Shown: one piece after another, positions 36,200 to 49,289 of the stretch
How positions within the stretch are numbered: position 1 is the first letter of the stretch
Layout of the letters: each line of letters starts with the position of its first letter
DNA from: Diprion similis
Taxonomy: Eukaryota > Arthropoda > Insecta > Hymenoptera > Diprionidae
Assembly (NCBI RefSeq): GCF_021155765.1
Contig: NC_060110.1
Coordinates: 7,129,501 to 7,193,500 of the forward strand
Length of the DNA: 64,000 nucleotides
Direction: 5' to 3'
Made by a program: the position numbers and the translations under genes
Notes under the pieces: generated by a model
What the model was told of the DNA's origin: nothing
The model's database searches: none
The model's input: only the letters and a program-made list of their open reading frames with translations

Positions 36200-38246
36200 T
36201 AATCACTCGCCTATCATATTTAACAAAATACACAATAATATACTTGAAACACAGAACAAGAATGAATGATGAAAATAAATGAATAATTCGGCCGAAGGAT
36301 CGACGGAGATCAAATTTTTGCTTTTTATGAACCGGGGAGGGGTTTATCTATCAGTGTGAATATCAATTCTGGCTAATTGACGTTATCTTCTAATTACTAA
36401 TTGATAAAGCGTATTGTATATTATACAACTGAACGATAAAACGTATATGGTTACAGTTTCACGGAATTATTTTCACTGTGAGTCGTCAGTACCAGATACG
36501 AATTGAGAATGGTTAATCGTTACGCTTTTATTTTTATTTTTATTTTTTTTTCTCATACGTATCAAAGATAAACGAATTTATCGTTGGAAAATTTTATATC
36601 AGTGTATAATAATTACATACGATAATTAATTTGTTTGAACTGTTAGCGATTATACATGTTATGCGTGTTTAACACGCCGTTCCAGTAGCTACTTTATTAT
36701 ACCTATATAGGTAGATTATATTACATACGTTTATCAGCTCGCATAGCGATAATCTTCGATAGTAGATAAAAATACGGGAAAAAAAATTGAAATTTAAATA
36801 TGAAAATGAAGTATAATCTGTTGGATTGTTAAGATTAAAAGATGAAATGAATACGTATAATCTTTTAAATTTCTTATGAGAATGCAATTATTGTTATTTT
36901 AAATTATGCATGTCACGCACGATGAAATCTGAATAAATTATAACAACGGTAATCCTATTCTTTATACAACTGACTTTCGCGGAAGCTATTCGCATTCTAG
37001 TTCTTTACTTATCGTTAAACTAAATTTTGCTTTAGAGTGATAATAAGCGAGTAATGTGAGTCTAAATATAGCAGGTCATAAAATTAAAATGAATAAATAA
37101 TCAACTTAACGCCGCAATAAGATATTTAATAGTCACATGCCGTATCATAATTGTGAGAAATATCCTTCTGATTTTGATATACTGACGGGAACTTTTTACA
37201 ACGCATTATTATATTTCATATATATTATAATATGACCGTTGTGTAAAATTGATTGAGGAATTTGATAGACAAATTGATCTATAAGATTTATCGTGGCATT
37301 GTATCAATTATAATGATAGAGATTATATGACTGCATGATATAAAAGACTTCTGGTGTTTTGATAATATAAGAAAAATGACTTTAGACCTGTGATTTTATA
37401 TGCGACAAGAATATACTAATATATTGTTATTAACGATTAATTATTATCACTTACGGAATACGACGCGAATAATCGCGATTGAATGACATGACTGATAAAT
37501 TTTAAAAAAAGATCTGCCACTAGTACAGCAGCGATTGAAAAATCAAATTTTGCGGTCACGTTTTGTAGTTTTTTTTTTTTTTCTAAAATTTGAAAGAAAT
37601 AAAAAAGTACGTACAGTATAATTATGAGTATAATTTATATGTTATCGAATAATTTAATTAATTATGAATAAATTTCCACGTAATAAAATTCTCTTCACTT
37701 TCCTAGAACACAAATCATTCGTCTCGAAATTGAATTGCCAGAATATCATGAAAACAAGTTTGTCAAGTAGAAATATTCGTTTATCCTATATATATATAGA
37801 TAGGTATCCTAAGAAATGATTCACAGATTATACACAGGAGCAAAAAATTCCACGGCTATCAGATGGTCGTGATTATCACATCAGAGTATAAACGAAATAG
37901 ATTAAAAGAAATTAGAAATAACATTAAGCGCCTCTCTTTAACAAACATTCTCTCTCTCATAAATAGTGTGTGCGTAATAAAAACAGAAAAAAATCAAATA
38001 AAATAATAAACAAATTATCGCAACATGGCCGAAATATTATCCATACCAAATTGATATGGATATGCAATTTTATAATATCAGTTATGTGCCGTAGCTCAAA
38101 GTTATCAGTAAACTTTGCATCGATGAAATTAGAAAGTTAGCACGTATGGGCGATTCCGTGTAGGAAATAAAGAGACATGGAATGGTGGAACCGAATGTTT
38201 ATAAAACCGCTGCGCACATTATAGCGTAAAATGAAACACCTTATAC
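36200..38246. other. AT-rich NT5C2 intron/intergenic stretch
   Basis: Very AT-rich. No supported gene, RNA or repeat family beyond short simple sequence and a T-run near 37568. Confidence 0.3.
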
Positions 38247-38816
38247 TAGTACTGTGCGATTTAGCCGGCTTAGCCGGTCAAGATAATTAACTTGGCTAAT
38301 TATCTAAAAGTTAACTGGCTAGGCCGGTCAAAAATGGCTAATCAGCTAATTTTAACCGGGCAAACCTAAAACTGCAGAAAATCGACAAGCAAATAAATTT
38401 TCTTTGAGCGAATCAAATTTTAATATTATGGAATAGTATACTATCGGAAAATATCCGGAGCTTAGTAAGTGACTTTGAAAATTTAACTTAATCAAGTGTC
38501 ACGATTTGTCGGACGTTAATTTTTATTCTTAACTAAGCTGATTATTATTGCATCATCAACTTTTTAGGCATAATGGATAATTGGATGACAATAATTCTAT
38601 AAAGTTAATATAATAAAACTTGTTGCAGTTACAAGTTCGAATTTGAAAGCTAAAAAATTCATCTGTTCGTCGATTTTGTACATCTTTAGGTTTAGCTGAT
38701 TAAAATTAGCCGCTTAGCCAATTTCGGCCGACTAATTGTTTTAACCAGCTAACTTTCAGCTAATTAGCCAAGTTAACTATCTTGGCCGGCTAAGCCGGCG
38801 AAATCGTACAACACTA
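38247..38816. mobile_element. hAT-type foldback MITE, family B, copy 2
   Basis: 570 bp. The ends TAGTACTGTGCGATTT and AAATCGTACAACACTA are inverted repeats that extend over 100 bp inward (GCCGGCTTAGCCGG arms). A perfect 8-bp target duplication CCTTATAC lies at 38239-38246 and 38817-38824. Related to 25464-26048 in inverted orientation. Confidence 0.9.
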
Positions 38817-38935
38817 CCTTATACACGTTTATTTTATACTCTCGAATAATCACCCGCGTAAAATTCGGTGATCACGGGCACTTAGGCAGTTTAACACGAA
38901 CACTGACCCAACCGAGTTCCAAGTTCTACTGACTG

Positions 38936-38954
38936 ACTAACTGACTGACTGACT
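38936..38954. repeat. Tetranucleotide microsatellite (CTGA)n
   Basis: Short run of CTGACTGACTAACTGACTGACTGACT in a locally less AT-rich stretch. Confidence 0.7.
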
Positions 38955-39329
38955 ATCCGGGACGAGAGCGAAACTAATTACTCTCCCCTCCCTCTATCAC
39001 AAAGTTCCGCTACTTCTCCCGCCCTTTCATTGCAGTACGGTATCTGTGATGAAGAATAATCCGAAAGAATTCGAGTTCCTATTTCTATTCGTACTTCATT
39101 TTTTTTTTTTTTTTTTTTTTTGCATTTTTTTTGCACCCTATCTGATTCTTTTATTTTATTTATTTATTTTTATTTTTTTATAATTTTTAAAGGCATCTCT
39201 GGCTCTTCATTTTTATCTACTTATAACTATGCCCTATACATACATATATTATACTATATGTATACAGAGTGAATAACTAACGGCCGAATTGTCTGATATA
39301 ACGAGTATACACTAAAATCCTTAAGCAAA

Positions 39330-39800
39330 CGCAGTTGTTTTGACAGCACCAACAGTCATAAGTTCAAATGACAAGTCGCTGCGATGTAACGTCAATTGTT
39401 CTCAACCGTAAAAAATTTTAAGGTTACATACATGGCGGTGACCCGTCATCTGGAATTATGACGGTTGGCGGACCTGACAAACGACTACTTTTGCTCTAGT
39501 GTTTCAGCGCATGCGCGTGGCACCATTCGATTGCAAGCTACTCATCCTGTATATTTTATACACATAAATATATAAATATATATTTACTTTAGCGCGCGCG
39601 CATTAAACTTTTCATCAGACGAGCATGAAAAGTTGGGATTTGACGAAAGTAGCAAATTTCATCTCGTCCCAGCGACAACTGTGAAAATTTTTGAGGTTAC
39701 ATTTATGACGGTTGGTCACCCTGGCAAACAGTTGCTGTCGGATTGTAACGCGTGCGCATTAAATTTTAGCAGATGACGAATGTGCAGTTGTTAGGAATTC
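39330..39800. repeat. Two diverged direct modules, origin unknown
   Basis: AAATTTTAAGGTTACAT...GACGGTTGG...CTGACAAAC (about 39410-39485) recurs as AATTTTTGAGGTTACAT...GACGGTTGG...CTGGCAAAC (about 39684-39735). Each has a GCG-GCGC-CATTAAA-TTT segment nearby (39590-39615, 39747-39770). Non-coding; it looks like the remains of a tandemly repeated transposon. Confidence 0.45.
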
Positions 39801-41295
39801 ATTTCGTGTACCTGTTATGAAAATATATGTATACAGGCGTCTCGCAGGCAGCGGACAACTATTAATATAAAAGCTTGTTATATGGTTTTTTCAGGATAAA
39901 TTCTCAAGGTTATCGAGATATTATGACATATCTCTAATTGTTCTGCATGGATTTCCGCACATCTCCGCATGCACACACTATACATATAACATTACGATGC
40001 AATATAATTGGTTTGTCGGTGAAAAATTTTTGTATAGACTATAATAGTAGGTCCTTATGTTTGAGTGATGAATTATTGTGAATCCGGATTAACAAAAAAC
40101 GACGCGTGAGAAAAAAAAACAGGAGAGAAAAAATCAGAATCAAAATGTACAACATCGAAGTAAGAAAATAAGAATTGCCTTTTCGATCGACGATTTGTAA
40201 CGAGCATCTGTTGCAAACAGTGTTCAAAGCGAAATTAATTTTGCATACGCTGAAAGATGCCTGTCATCGGATTAAAATTATCTTCTTTTTCTATTTGAAT
40301 AACAAAAATTTAAGAAGAATGATGATTTCTGAATTCCTCCCCCCTATTTTTCGTCTGTAGCAAAGCAGCTGTAATTAACAACAATTTAGTTAGCAAAAGA
40401 TGAATATATTTTAAAACCAAAATTGTGTATAATATACCTGTAACATAAATAAAAGCTGCAGTATATGTAAGAACGAGAAGATCGTATAAATATAAATATG
40501 CTCTCCGTGTTATTATTCAACTGTATATTTACACGATGGGATATGATAATTCACAAACAGGAAATTGAATGATGAAGATAAATTTATTCAAACGACTCTT
40601 CAATATAATACATACAATGTATGCACGCGCATCTCATTGAATATTTTCTTTTACACCGACCTCAGAGAAGCTTCACTCTGTATATAATATTATACGCGCT
40701 TCCCCAAATACATGATTCATATTTAAACACGGATAAAATAAATATTTACCAATGGTAAATTCTTCGATGCTAACTTAATTGACGCTTATAATAAGCATGA
40801 TGACCATTTCGGATTTTAATCAGATCGAAAAAAATAAACAAATAAAATGCGACCTGTTGCTGCAAGTTTTTTCACGCTCAAATTTATGAGTAAGTTTTTG
40901 TTAATTTTTCGAACCTATTTTTAACAAAAAATATATTTGTATTAGTTGAATATTAATCGCATCACATGATTTTATAACGGGCGAAATGCTTTAGGAAAAA
41001 AACCCACAATATTTTGTGATAAAAGTCTGGTATTTTCTCTGTGAATTTCGAAAAGAAAAGAAGTAAAATGGCACAAAAACAAGTACAACACAAAGTTTCA
41101 AAGGTAAAATTTCAGATTGAATATACATACATTAATAAAAAATTAAAATAGTTATGTATAAATGAATATTTGAATAACATTTTATGATGAAAAACAAAAA
41201 GCTCTTTTCAGCAGCTCTCAAACGTGGTTTCCGGATGTTATTGTTAATATTTGAGTGTACTAATTTACAGTGATTCGGGAAGGCTTGGAAAAATT

Positions 41296-41475
41296 TCATT
41301 GCCAACTAACTGATGACTTATTACTGCGACGAGTTATTATAATTCCCCTCTTGAAGCGGAAGGGTTTCACGACTCTAACATCATGTTTCGAGTAAGTTGG
41401 CTGCCCTGCATTGCGGACGAAAATATTGCCGCGATACGATCTCGCCGACCAATAGAGTTCAATTATTTTGCGCAT
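41296..41475 (-). other. Small GC-richer ORF, unrecognised
   Basis: A 59-codon frame (MRKIIELYWSARSYRGNIFV..., then VRVVKPFRFKRGIIITRR) sits in a GC-richer island inside the NT5C2 upstream region. The opposite strand is also partly open and carries two good donors (CGA|GTAAGT, TGG|GTAAGT). No family recognised. Confidence 0.2.
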
Positions 41476-44400
41476 CTCCCGTCGGTCACTCAGCTTGGGT
41501 AAGTTTCACCGTTTCCTCCAGATATAAATAAAATAATAAAAAAATCTTTTCGTTTTTTGACAGTTTAAAATAGGGACACCCTGTAAATTATTCTCTATAC
41601 GAGAGAGCCAGAGATAAAGTGACGCAAGATAGCCGGCGCCTTTAGTATGAAGAGAATTATCGATCTCCGACATGAGTTGGTATAGCTATAAACTTGGATA
41701 GTACACACAGAAGTTATAGAGGTGGAGAGAAAGAAAGGACAGAAAAATTCGACAAGGAATTTAAGACATGAGAGAAAAGAGAGAAAAAAAAAAAAAAAAA
41801 TTAAAAGGTTACCCACCTGTATACCTAATTAATTTCCATATTACAGAATCGAATGGTTTACGCAATTACATGGAATTGCATATACATATAGATTACAAAC
41901 ATAGCCTGGAATTATAATCTCCATATGATTATACGTATGAATTTTGATTGATTGCTAAGCGGAATTTATGCAAAATACATAATTAGGATTCAGGGTGTGT
42001 AAATGCGCGATAAATTGAAGAAATCGATTTTACAATCAAGGAACAAATTTTCTCTTCGTTTTAACATGCGATTCTAGTAATTAAATTGCATTTTTTTATG
42101 GGCGCTGTTTGAATTTTTTCAAATTATCTCACAAGTGTATGATATGACTACTGTCGGAATTCCCTATATATCTGTGACGGATTTGAGGGTATTAAATTAG
42201 GCTGCGCTTGATAGGCATGCACTTAAGTACAGCGATTCCGGATTCGCGAAATACTTTTGGCATTTCCTTCGATCGATCCATGCCAAATATCAAATCTCGT
42301 TTCTTGCAGCGTGGCATAATATGTACGTACAATATATGTATACATATGTATGTACGTCATGCAACCTACAGACATATATACAAATTACACCTCGCACCTA
42401 TTTAACCTTGACACGCGTATTCGAAACTGACGCGAGCGAATCGTTACACAGAGCTTGATTGAGAATTTCATAATCAAGTATTCTGCGCAGGAATTATGAC
42501 ATAATTAGTAAAAACTCAAACATGAGAGTTGAAAAAATGTCACAAATTAATGGATATTGGTTAAATGACAACTACTTGACTGTTACGCATAATCAAGGAT
42601 TAAAAATTGTTTCTTTTCAAAAACGATATTTTCTTTATCTCATATATTTCACAATTAATTTGGTGGTTAATTTATCGCAGAGGTATGTAATATAAATAAT
42701 GTTATGAATATGCGACACGGGATAAGTTTGCGATTCGCCAATATTACTTCTTGGCAGAGAGCGGCGCTTTATTGCTGTCTGCAAAACGATCGACACGCGT
42801 GCACAACGAGTATATCACACTTGTGTACATATGATACATATGATTACGTGTTTTTTGATATTTAAAAAAGAATGATGAAAAGTGAATAAATTTAAGAATA
42901 AATTCTCGAGAAATCGTGAATGTATAATGATAATAGTATACAATGCAACGACCGCCGTACAATTTGCATACAATTTTTATTCTATTCGAGAAACTGTTTT
43001 TTCTCCATTTTTGACGAAGAAAATTTCAATATTTCATACTCAATTATTGATATTAAAAAGATGAATCGGTCTGAATCAAAAGTTCGGTAATAAGAACAAA
43101 CCGTTTAAAAAATTTAAAGCAATTTTAATTATCATAGAACTAAATATCAACACTGCATTTCTACTGTATGATAGAACGGGATAAATCTGAGCAAATTTGA
43201 GTACATATGAAAAGTTATTATAAGATAAAAATAATTTGAAAAAACGATACGAGGCAAGAAAATGAGCACTGTCGAAAAAAAAAATCACCATATTGATAGG
43301 GAATTATTTTTCTGGCGAACACTGCTCTCACATTCAACATCGTAACAATTAATCACCACCGATCTAGGGTATTTTGGCGCTGCTAGTACACATCTTACTT
43401 AAGTCCAGTCCAGTGCGAGAGAGAAACTTTTTTGGAAAAAGAAGCTGCATTCCTAGTCACACCTGTATACTCACAGCACGCACGAAAATAAAAAAACCTC
43501 TTTGAATCGCCATTCACATTTCTTATACAGGTAGGAGGAATATTTACGGCAAAAATATCTGTTTGTTCGCGAAAACGATAACAAATAACCGCCAGACCAC
43601 GCATCAACTTTAGTGCAAGTCTCGTCGATAAGGACAAATTTGGCAACTTTGCTTTTATAACATATCTTAAGTATGTATGTATATGGTCAGACATGAAATT
43701 TTTTCACGGGAGTGTACTCTGCGGAATCCGATATTCCCGAAATTCTTCCGTCAACATATTTCGCGATATACACACATTCTTATGTATCCGGTGAGAGAGA
43801 GTCTGGGATCGATAAGGAGACAAAGGACTTCGCAGAGCAGAGAAGATTTCCTCTTAATTACCCTCAACCTATTTTTTAAGTACAGTGTGCCCAAGAATAT
43901 TAAAAGGCATGCAAAAGAGAGAGGGAGACATATAAATTTGGATGGCCTAAAAAAATTAAAATTTTTTTTTTTTTTTGCGTGGATCATAAAAATTTGATTT
44001 TGTGTGTGAAAAAAAATTCCTGAAATTTTTTTTGAGTGTTACAAGCAAACACCTTATCAATACTGATAGGAATTTCTGCTTGATTCCAAAATCTTGAGTT
44101 TTTTCGGTCGTGATATTCGCACTCTTTCGAATGGTCGGCTTCAGCGAAGCATCGTTGCAACAACAAAAAAAAAAAAAAAAAACTTACTGATTTCCCCGCC
44201 ATTGCCCTTGTGATTCTTTACGTGTTAATCAGATACGCAATACAAAAGTCGCGAGAGCGACCTTTTAAAATTGAGTTACAGGGGCTCTTCTTTGCCAGGA
44301 ATTTGTTTTAGCACACAAACCAACTTTTTCGATCCACGTGAAGAAAAAAGCTAAATTATTTTTGTAAGCCACCCTAATATACACACGTATATAAATTTTT

Positions 44401-45578
44401 CAATTTATGTTTAACGTATTTGATGGGTGAAATTTAATACATTAATTTATATAAGCCGTTGAAATAACCCAAATTAATCAGCTGATTGTTGTTTTCATCT
44501 GAAGTGTTTCCTTATTTCACAATTTTCTTAGAAATTAACTCGTTTCTGGTCAATATCTAATTTCTCATTTTTCCTTATATTTATTATATATATATTACGC
44601 TGCAATAATTATACAACTACTACAGTAATCTCCTGCTAATGTAGTTCTTCTTATGCGTGAATAATATTCCAGGAACCACGCAAACAAGTCATTCCTTTCT
44701 TTTCCTAACGATATGTACAGATGGTATCTTATGGCACAAACGTACGTTAAGGAAATCGTTCACGTGATATTCGTGTTATCGTATCGCGGATACGCGTATG
44801 TATGCATAGAGCGTAGTTAGCGGAGGGAAGAGAATGAAGAGAAAAAATACACAAACAACTCCGAAAATCTGTGACGAACAAACTGTCAAGTATGATGATG
44901 CGTACGTTATACGTACGCAATCGTGTACGATGTACATACATACATGTGTGTAGTTATTAAATGGCGTGTTTGATCGAAAATATTATTGCAGACAATCGAG
45001 TCGATCGTAGATTGTATATTACAATATTAACACTGACGTATGTAGGTTTGTTTCTTATCTAGCACGTAAATTTTTTATGGTAAAATTCAAGAATTTAAAC
45101 GAGAATATTTGTGTGTTAAAACAAAGAAAAATAGGTGACGAATAACCGGAGGGAAAAAAAGATACCGAGAATTTTGCACGAGGTTGAGTTAAGTTAGTGA
45201 AATCAGGAAGTAAAGATGTATTTTTGAGAAAAATTGTTACTTTTCAGTTTTAGAATTTCAACAAAATTTAATCACTACGGATTAATTCTCAATTTGCAAA
45301 ATAATGATCTGGATTTGATTATATTTGAAATTTTCGTCCGCCATATCGGATCTACCATTTCGAATTTTTGAAAACTGATTTCAGATTCGTAATCAGCGAT
45401 TCTAAAATATCATCGATATAATGTTTAGTTTTCAGGGGAATTATCGAACATAAATTCAATGAATGAGCGAGACAATGTTTCTTATTTCCATTCTAATTTT
45501 CCCCCTAAAGTTGAAGTGAATTCTTTTTTGTTTTAATTGTTTTTCATTTATTCTATTTGTGTTTTTATTAAAAATTAC

Positions 45579-45853
45579 CTGTGCGCTATCTCGCGTTTGT
45601 CGGTCCTCAAGCGATGCTGATCACCCTCGGTAAAACAATCTAAATCCTGTTCGCTACGGTCGTTTCTAGTCAGGCCGACGTTTGAAGTTGGAGATAAATT
45701 TAATCCAAGCATAGCTTGATGGAATAAATTTTCCGTGAAAGAACCGGGATTATCACGAAAATACGTCGTCAAACCAGCGTCTACAACTATCATTATGCCA
45801 TTTATATAATATACGATAAAAAAAAGAAACGAAAGAAATTTATTGTATACCAC
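45579..45853 (-). CDS. NT5C2: Candidate alternative first (or internal) exon of NT5C2 (...KREIAHR)
   Basis: A 91-codon open stretch ends GCG CAC AG|GTAATT, phase 2, giving [16 protein letters not shown]. Human NT5C2 has REAYHR|VFVNRSL at this place, which supports the call. The first ATG (45853) gives a hydrophobic start (FLSFLFFIVYYI); a later ATG at 45793 begins MIVVDAGLTTYF. A possible acceptor just before that could make this an internal exon. Confidence 0.55.
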
Positions 45854-45877
45854 TATTTTGCCACTGACAATGAATAT

Positions 45878-45906
45878 ATATATATATATGTATATATGTA
45901 TATATT
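45878..45906. repeat. AT-dinucleotide microsatellite
   Basis: Interrupted (TA)n run with TATG units. Confidence 0.8.
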
Positions 45907-46629
45907 AGGGTGGTCGTCATAACATTTTTTTAGCTTTTTATTTTCAGCCCTTAGTCCCCCCGTAGATCGTATATTCCACACGAGTCGTTGTGGGTATTGT
46001 AATTGATTATATTATTTTCTGATCATTTTTCAAGTTATATAACCTCGTCTTTTATACTTATTTTTTAATCTTAGTTGAACTTCGAATCGTTGTTATTTTT
46101 GATTGTATAGGAAGAATATGTGTGGGAAATTCCATTCTAGTGTTCAAGAATTAAGTTCAAAAAAAAAAAAAAAAAAACGAGCAGGGGGGCTCAGGACTCG
46201 AAATAAAAATCTGAAAGATACGAGATTTTTTTATATATATATTTAAAGCCGATATCTGACCATCCAATATTGAAATTCCAAAAAAAAAAAAGAAAAAAAA
46301 CTTATTCGGACTACAGAATTGAGAAATTTATTGGAAAAAATAACGATAATAAGAACAACTATAATACTAATGCAAAATAAATTAATAACTTTTCAACATT
46401 ATATTATGTATAATTGAGTAATTTAAGTGAAATGATATCTTTGAGCGTATTCTTGTTATATGCTGTACGTATATTGCAGCATCGGCTGCAGCGAAAAGTT
46501 TTGTAATAATAAGAAAGCATGTATTTCTCTTGGCAACAGTTATATATATACATATAATATATGTACTTCGATATGAGTATAAGTCTTTTGTAAGTCAATA
46601 AAAGTGATAAAACGATTATGACCGTATTG

Positions 46630-46671
46630 TTATTATTATTATCATCATCATCGTTATTATTATTATTATCT
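46630..46671. repeat. Trinucleotide microsatellite (TTA/TCA)n
   Basis: TTATTATTATTATCATCATCATCGTTATTATTATTATT-type run. Confidence 0.8.
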
Positions 46672-47470
46672 AATCGTTATTAACGAGCTATTGTTAACCA
46701 TTGTCTGCTGGAGTAACGACGACGTCAACGTTTTGCCGGATCATTTCTTTTATGCAGAATGATCACTTTTTTTTATCTTCTTATTCACCAATCAATTACT
46801 ATAGTATAATATATAACTTTTAAATTGCTGGATACGAAGGATGATTTTTCTCTTCTTTCTTTCTTTCGATCCACTGAGTGCTTTCAATTTTTTTGAACAC
46901 GTAATTTTGAAATTATTCGAAGTATAAGGTAACTTCTCTCGAGCGGCCAACGACAGAAACTGTTTGAGTTTAAATCAAGACTGCACTCTCTGTTTAAGCC
47001 AAATAACTCTATATACTCTGACCTTATTGAGCGTACAGAAATACGAGATAAGTACAGAGAGATTAGCCAAAGGTCATGTACGCACATGATAGTCTTCCAC
47101 ATATTTTCTTATGCTGTAGTGTGAAATCCGTGCTACATTTGATAATATCAGCATCATACGGTCTAGGGGGTCGAAAACACGCGCATAAGGCATTCCAGAT
47201 AAAATCGACAAGCCTCTCTCGCTCTATTTTTTTATAACTCATCTTGTTTTTAAGAAACAAAAAGAAATTGTTTACTCACATGCGCCTAGTATGTTCGCAT
47301 TATACGTCTAATGGAGAATTATGTAACGACATTCTAACACCAGTTTTGCAATAGCCCAATTAAAAATGAAAAAACAAAATTCTCAAGTATGAATTACAGT
47401 ACGAATAAATTCTCTTTCTCTCTTTTTTTTTTTATTCGTAAGATGATGAAAAAATTTTTTTTCCGTACAG

Positions 47471-47475
<5 letters not shown>

Positions 47476-47526
<51 letters not shown>
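47476..47526. repeat. Uninterrupted run of 51 T
   Basis: A homopolymer of 51 T. It could be the poly(A) tail of a retroposed copy on the minus strand, but no recognisable body adjoins it. Length is likely inexact in any assembly. Confidence 0.85.
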
Positions 47527-47529
<3 letters not shown>

Positions 47530-49166
47530 TTAATAATTCCACATGATTATATTCATAAAACGAGAAAATTTTGTGCACAGCAGTAATTCGAATAATCAAA
47601 ATTCAACGTATGTTAATTGGTTATTATTTCTATAAAATTTTTACATAATAATTATACCATATTGCAGTATAATAAATTCCAAACTGCATATGTAAATTCT
47701 ACTTGACGTTGAATAATTTTACCTAATATCTCAATGTTGAAAGTAACAGGATTTATATATATTTTTAAATAGTTTGGTTTAAGAAAATTCAGCCAATTTT
47801 AGTAATTTGAAAATTTTCAATTCATCAGTACAGTTAAATTGTGAAGCTAATATCTTATCTGCCTTGTCGAGCCCAATAAATCTCTACGACGACAAACAAA
47901 GAGTAATTTTTTTCTCTCTGTTCCATGTTACCGCATTGTTGAAAGTATTGGATTGCGATAAATGTGATGATGAATTATAAATAAGCATAGTTTGTACTAA
48001 AAATAAGAATTAAAAATGAAAATAAGCTTGCCTGTCTTTACAGTTGAATGACGACAATAAAGAAAAAGGATAGTAGTAATCAATGGGTTTAAAGTACAAT
48101 TGAGTTTTACCTATTTATACATAAATCTAGCCAAGTTTTTCCTGAGTCATGAAGGTTGGCTACACATAACCAATGAACACGTCGCCCACAGAGCAGGTCG
48201 GAAATAATTTAGCTACCTACTAAAGCAGACATCGTACGGAAATAGAATATGACATCTAAAAATGTACGACACGCCTCTTACACATGCTGTCGACCTCCGT
48301 ACGTCGTGATAATAAATTTCAGATAATCAAATTCCGTACCGTCATCGTCTAGCATTTCGGTATAAAATTATGCCAGACCATGATGGATTTGGAGACCTAC
48401 TTCTAAATTCATCATTTGTCAATTTTGCTTATCGCAGCTCGTCATCTACTTGCCTCAAGAATAGACAGCGGCTGATAGTAAAAGATTTTCTGATTACAGA
48501 TATAATCGCCAGTATGGAAAAGAAAAAATTTTGAAATGGAAAAATGATCGGACAGCGTTTCAAGAATACGATAATTAACTTAATCTTGTATAAAAAATTA
48601 GAATCTTGTATAATTGTTTCAATGTCAAAATTATATTACCACATTAAATGTGACAAATTCATAACTTGATATAATTTAAAATAATTGTGGTCAATATTTT
48701 TAATTCAGTTTCTCAAATAATTAAAAGAGATCAGGAAAAAAACACAACATATGTTGAATTGTACAAATTATCAACGAGTCGACTGAAAACTATTTTCACC
48801 CAATCGTTTATTAAAAGTATGATCATAGAGATTAAAATTATAGCACGTCCGTACAAAGGAAATATTTTTTGAAAGAATTTCGACACAGTTTGAATGCAAG
48901 TATAAATTTCATAATTTTCAATTCATTCTATAGGCATATCTAATCCTTATATCGTCATCATTTGTTCTGTATGATACTATCTCGCGATCGTTATCACTTT
49001 GATGATGTGGACAAATTGTTTCCGCGAAAGAACAAGGATTAAAATATAGATATTCGTCAGTACAATGAATTATAATTAAATATCAAATTTCTGGTTGACG
49101 CAAGCTGGTAATTTTTAGTTCATAATCAGAGTCTGAATCAAAGTAGGTAAAGAAGGTTTTACTCAC

Positions 49167-49273
49167 CGCTGAGTAGCTTGGCGGTACCATTTTTTGCTTG
49201 AACTGTTGTCACTGTCATTCTGCGGCGTTGTTGGTGACGATTTTACGGTTTCCAAATTGTTGTAATTATCCAT
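49167..49273 (-). CDS. NT5C2: Distal first coding exon of NT5C2 (MDNYNN...)
   Basis: The ATG at 49273 opens 35 codons plus CG, ending CAG CG|GTGAGT, a strong donor in phase 2. The joined protein reads [19 protein letters not shown], which closely parallels the human leader KKYRREAYHR|VFVNRSL, so this is the best candidate for the ancestral first exon. CATTATTTTTCAG lies just upstream (about 49285), so a 5' UTR exon is further out. The intron to the common acceptor is about 17.7 kb. Confidence 0.75.
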
Positions 49274-49289
49274 GATAAATTTAGGCTGA

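Noticed and set aside
43399-43694. 98-codon minus frame ending in a phase-2 donor (CTTAA|GTAAGA)
   Set aside because: Phase fits NT5C2, but the peptide has no resemblance to other leaders and one in three open frames would fit by chance; mentioned only as a weak candidate.
43984-44202. Minus-strand unit MAGKS followed by a consensus donor GTAAGT
   Set aside because: Its phase is 0, which would break the NT5C2 frame at 31443; it could at most be an untranslated exon, so it is not counted among the alternative starts.
47389-47586. Open frame with a long poly-Phe stretch
   Set aside because: Caused only by the 51-T homopolymer.
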